A DNA stretch of 5,817 nucleotides, taken from an uncultured Lacticaseibacillus sp. (GTDB lineage Bacteria; Bacillota; Bacilli; Lactobacillales; Lactobacillaceae). Positions 4,988 through 5,817 of the stretch are shown piece after piece. Each line of letters starts with the position of its first letter. The stretch's first letter is position 1. A model generated the notes under the pieces. That model did no database searches and was not told the DNA's origin. It was given only the letters and a program-made list of their open reading frames with translations. The DNA lies in contig CAKRHU010000117.1 of assembly GCA_934339215.1 (NCBI GenBank), positions 1 through 5,817 on the forward strand, read 5' to 3'. A program made the translations under genes and the position numbers.

Positions 4988-5326
4988 ATGGGTATGCTCG
5001 AAAAGAAACCAGCCGCCACGCCACGAAAGCCAATGCTGACGCACACACCAGGCGGGGTCGAAGTCGAAAACCAAGTTGATCGCGAAACCATCGTCTCTGG
5101 CATGCAAACCGCGATGCCCAAGAAAAAAGCCGAAAAAACGACCTCTATCCGGATCTCTGTCAGCACTCGAAACGCACTTAACTCCTTGGTAACGCTTGGC
5201 AGTGCAGACACAGTCAACGCACTGCTTGATGAGCTGATCACGGCAAAAATCGAATCATTGACCCCTGATCAACAACGCACTTACGACATCATCAATGATG
5301 TTGCAACACAACGCGACAAAAATTAA
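4988..5326 (+). CDS. small ribbon-helix-helix centromere-binding partner of ParA
   Basis: The product is 112 aa. The first about 50 residues are basic, Pro-rich and probably unstructured (EKKPAATPRKP), the part that in such proteins stimulates the ParA ATPase. Residues about 55-85 fit a ribbon-helix-helix fold: TTSIRISVSTR is the DNA-contacting beta strand, followed by two helices (NALNSLVTLG and DTVNALLDELI). Many lactobacillar plasmids carry a similar gene after parA; I believe they are annotated as DUF5388 or ParB-like. The ATG at 4988 is preceded by GGAGG (4973-4977) lying inside the end of parA, so translation is coupled. Its expected targets are the 14-base palindromes on both sides of the operon, giving centromere binding and autoregulation. 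Those roles are inferred from context. Confidence 0.85.
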   Translation: MGMLEKKPAATPRKPMLTHTPGGVEVENQVDRETIVSGMQTAMPKKKAEKTTSIRISVSTRNALNSLVTLGSADTVNALLDELITAKIESLTPDQQRTYDIINDVATQRDKN

Positions 5327-5332
5327 GAAATT

Positions 5333-5364
5333 GGAGGCGCCTAAAATAGGATGTCTCCTTTTTT
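5333..5364 (+). terminator. terminator of the partition operon
   Basis: GGAGGCGCCT (5333-5342) pairs with 5348-5358 (ten pairs, two G-U, A5351 bulged) around the loop AAAAT, then T5359-5364. It starts 6 bases after the stop of the partner gene. The left arm repeats the AATTGGAGGCG that forms that gene's ribosome site at 4969-4979. Confidence 0.85.
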
Positions 5365-5402
5365 GTATTCCGTAATACATGTATTCCATAATACAATAAT
5401 AC
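5365..5402. repeat. partition-site array 3, downstream of the operon
   Basis: GTATTCCGTAATAC (5365-5378) and GTATTCCATAATAC (5381-5394) repeat the 16-base-spaced pair seen at 4055-4084, followed by an AATAC half-site to 5402. The array begins directly after the T run of the terminator and separates the partition operon from the converging gene on the minus strand. Its presence gives the cassette sites on both flanks. Confidence 0.75.
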
Positions 5403-5415
5403 ATTCTCATAGGTT

Positions 5416-5694
5416 CTAAAATCCGCGCTGTATCGCCAATCGGTGTAACTCTTGTTCACGCGCCAACGCCGCATCCGCTTCGCCGAGATGTTGATTCAAC
5501 GCGGCAATTTGGCGATCCTTGGCTTCCAATTGCGCGATCAACGCGTCGATCACTGAGCTTTCTTGCGCCAGGTGGCTCGTCCGAGACAATTTCGTCAACA
5601 ATTCACGCTGCGCAGCCGGGCTAAGAAACTTCTCCCGCCCGATTTTTTTCGGCCGCAATTCAGGCGGTAGGGCGGCTGCCAACCGACCCACGTG
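5416..5694 (-). pseudogene. C-terminal remnant of a plasmid replication-associated protein (DUF536-like), cut by the IS
   Basis: An open frame of 92 codons starts exactly at the IS junction and ends at TAG (5418-5416). It begins HVGRLAAALPPELRPKK, which resembles the end of an N-terminal helix-turn-helix region. It continues through KFLSPAAQRELLTKL to a coiled coil (IAQLEAKDRQIAALNQHL) and a short basic end. This order of HTH, a PPEL.PKK-type segment and an LxAKDxQI coiled coil is what I recall from DUF536-type proteins near rep/par genes in lactobacillar plasmids. The front of the gene is missing: in this frame the IS gives a TAA stop just upstream, and the first possible start is a GTG at 5691 without a ribosome site. 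It is therefore probably non-functional. The family call is tentative; the truncation is clear. Confidence 0.6.
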
Positions 5695-5817
5695 GGTTCT
5701 GGTGCAAAGTTGAAATTAAGCGTAGATCAAAGTGACTGTTTTTAGTGGTTGTAGCCTATGCCGCTAACAATTGGTCGACTTCTTGATACGCTGAAAAGCC
5801 GAAGAGGCCTAGCTTCT
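5695..5817 (-). mobile_element. IS6-family insertion sequence, right end (partial copy 2)
   Basis: The terminus GGTTCTGGTGCAAAG starts at 5695 and the element runs out of the window at 5817. On the minus strand 5815-5756 encode the last 19 residues of its transposase, ending GLFGFSAYQEVDQLLAA and TAG (5758-5756). The hydrophobic, GFS-containing tail close to the terminus fits IS6-type transposases. Bases 5695-5771 mirror 1-77 with one mismatch, so the two copies face each other with their transposase 3' ends pointing inwards. The DDE catalytic domain is outside the window. Confidence 0.78.

Noticed and set aside
4752..5241. Minus-strand frames opposite parA and its partner
   Set aside because: They lie antisense to two clearly coding genes and have no ribosome sites.

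Overview
The window looks like an accessory segment of a plasmid from a Lactobacillaceae host, most likely the Lacticaseibacillus casei/paracasei/rhamnosus group. The reasons are the small ParA plus ribbon-helix-helix pair, an IS6-family element with a GGTTCTGgTGCAAAG terminus, a Ser-rich lactobacillar-type lipoprotein, and low-GC Gram-positive promoters with strong GGAGG ribosome sites. The organism call is inference from style; no sequence search was possible. No replication initiator is visible, so this is only part of a replicon.

Layout, left to right. Positions 1-77 are the outer end of an IS6-type element (3' end of its transposase gene plus terminal repeat). The same 77 bases return inverted at 5695-5771 (76/77 identical), so the whole interior lies between two inverted IS ends. 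Next comes a possible truncated gene remnant (78-238). After it is a compact locus at about 214-631 with the anatomy of an Fst/Lpt (par) type I toxin-antitoxin system: a 49-aa membrane peptide gene with a TTG start on the + strand, a converging antisense RNA of about 94 nt on the - strand, a terminator for each, and two short direct repeats linking them. This locus is the most interesting part of the window.

Positions 786-1841 encode a 351-aa protein with an N-terminal His-rich region resembling an HNH-type nuclease core; its function is unknown. Converging with it is a two-gene minus-strand unit: a secreted lipoprotein with a DUF4767-like region (3221-2262), then a 125-aa Trp-rich protein of unknown function (2237-1860). 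Upstream of the lipoprotein lies a MITE-like element of about 112 bp (3299-3410). It is followed by a GC-rich stretch without a convincing gene, and then a predicted RNA of about 55 nt with a strong promoter and its own terminator (3737-3826).

The right third is a partition cassette: ParA ATPase (4170-4985) and a small ribbon-helix-helix DNA-binding protein (4988-5326), translated from one mRNA that ends at 5333-5364. 14-bp GTATT-N4-AATAC palindromes sit upstream, across the parA leader, and again downstream. They probably act as both centromere and operator. Beyond them, on the minus strand, is the C-terminal part of a plasmid protein that resembles the DUF536 group, cut off by the right-hand IS6 copy.

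Taken together, the window combines two plasmid-maintenance strategies (active partition and a likely post-segregational-killing RNA system) with cargo genes, inside an IS-bounded module that IS6 recombination could invert or move.
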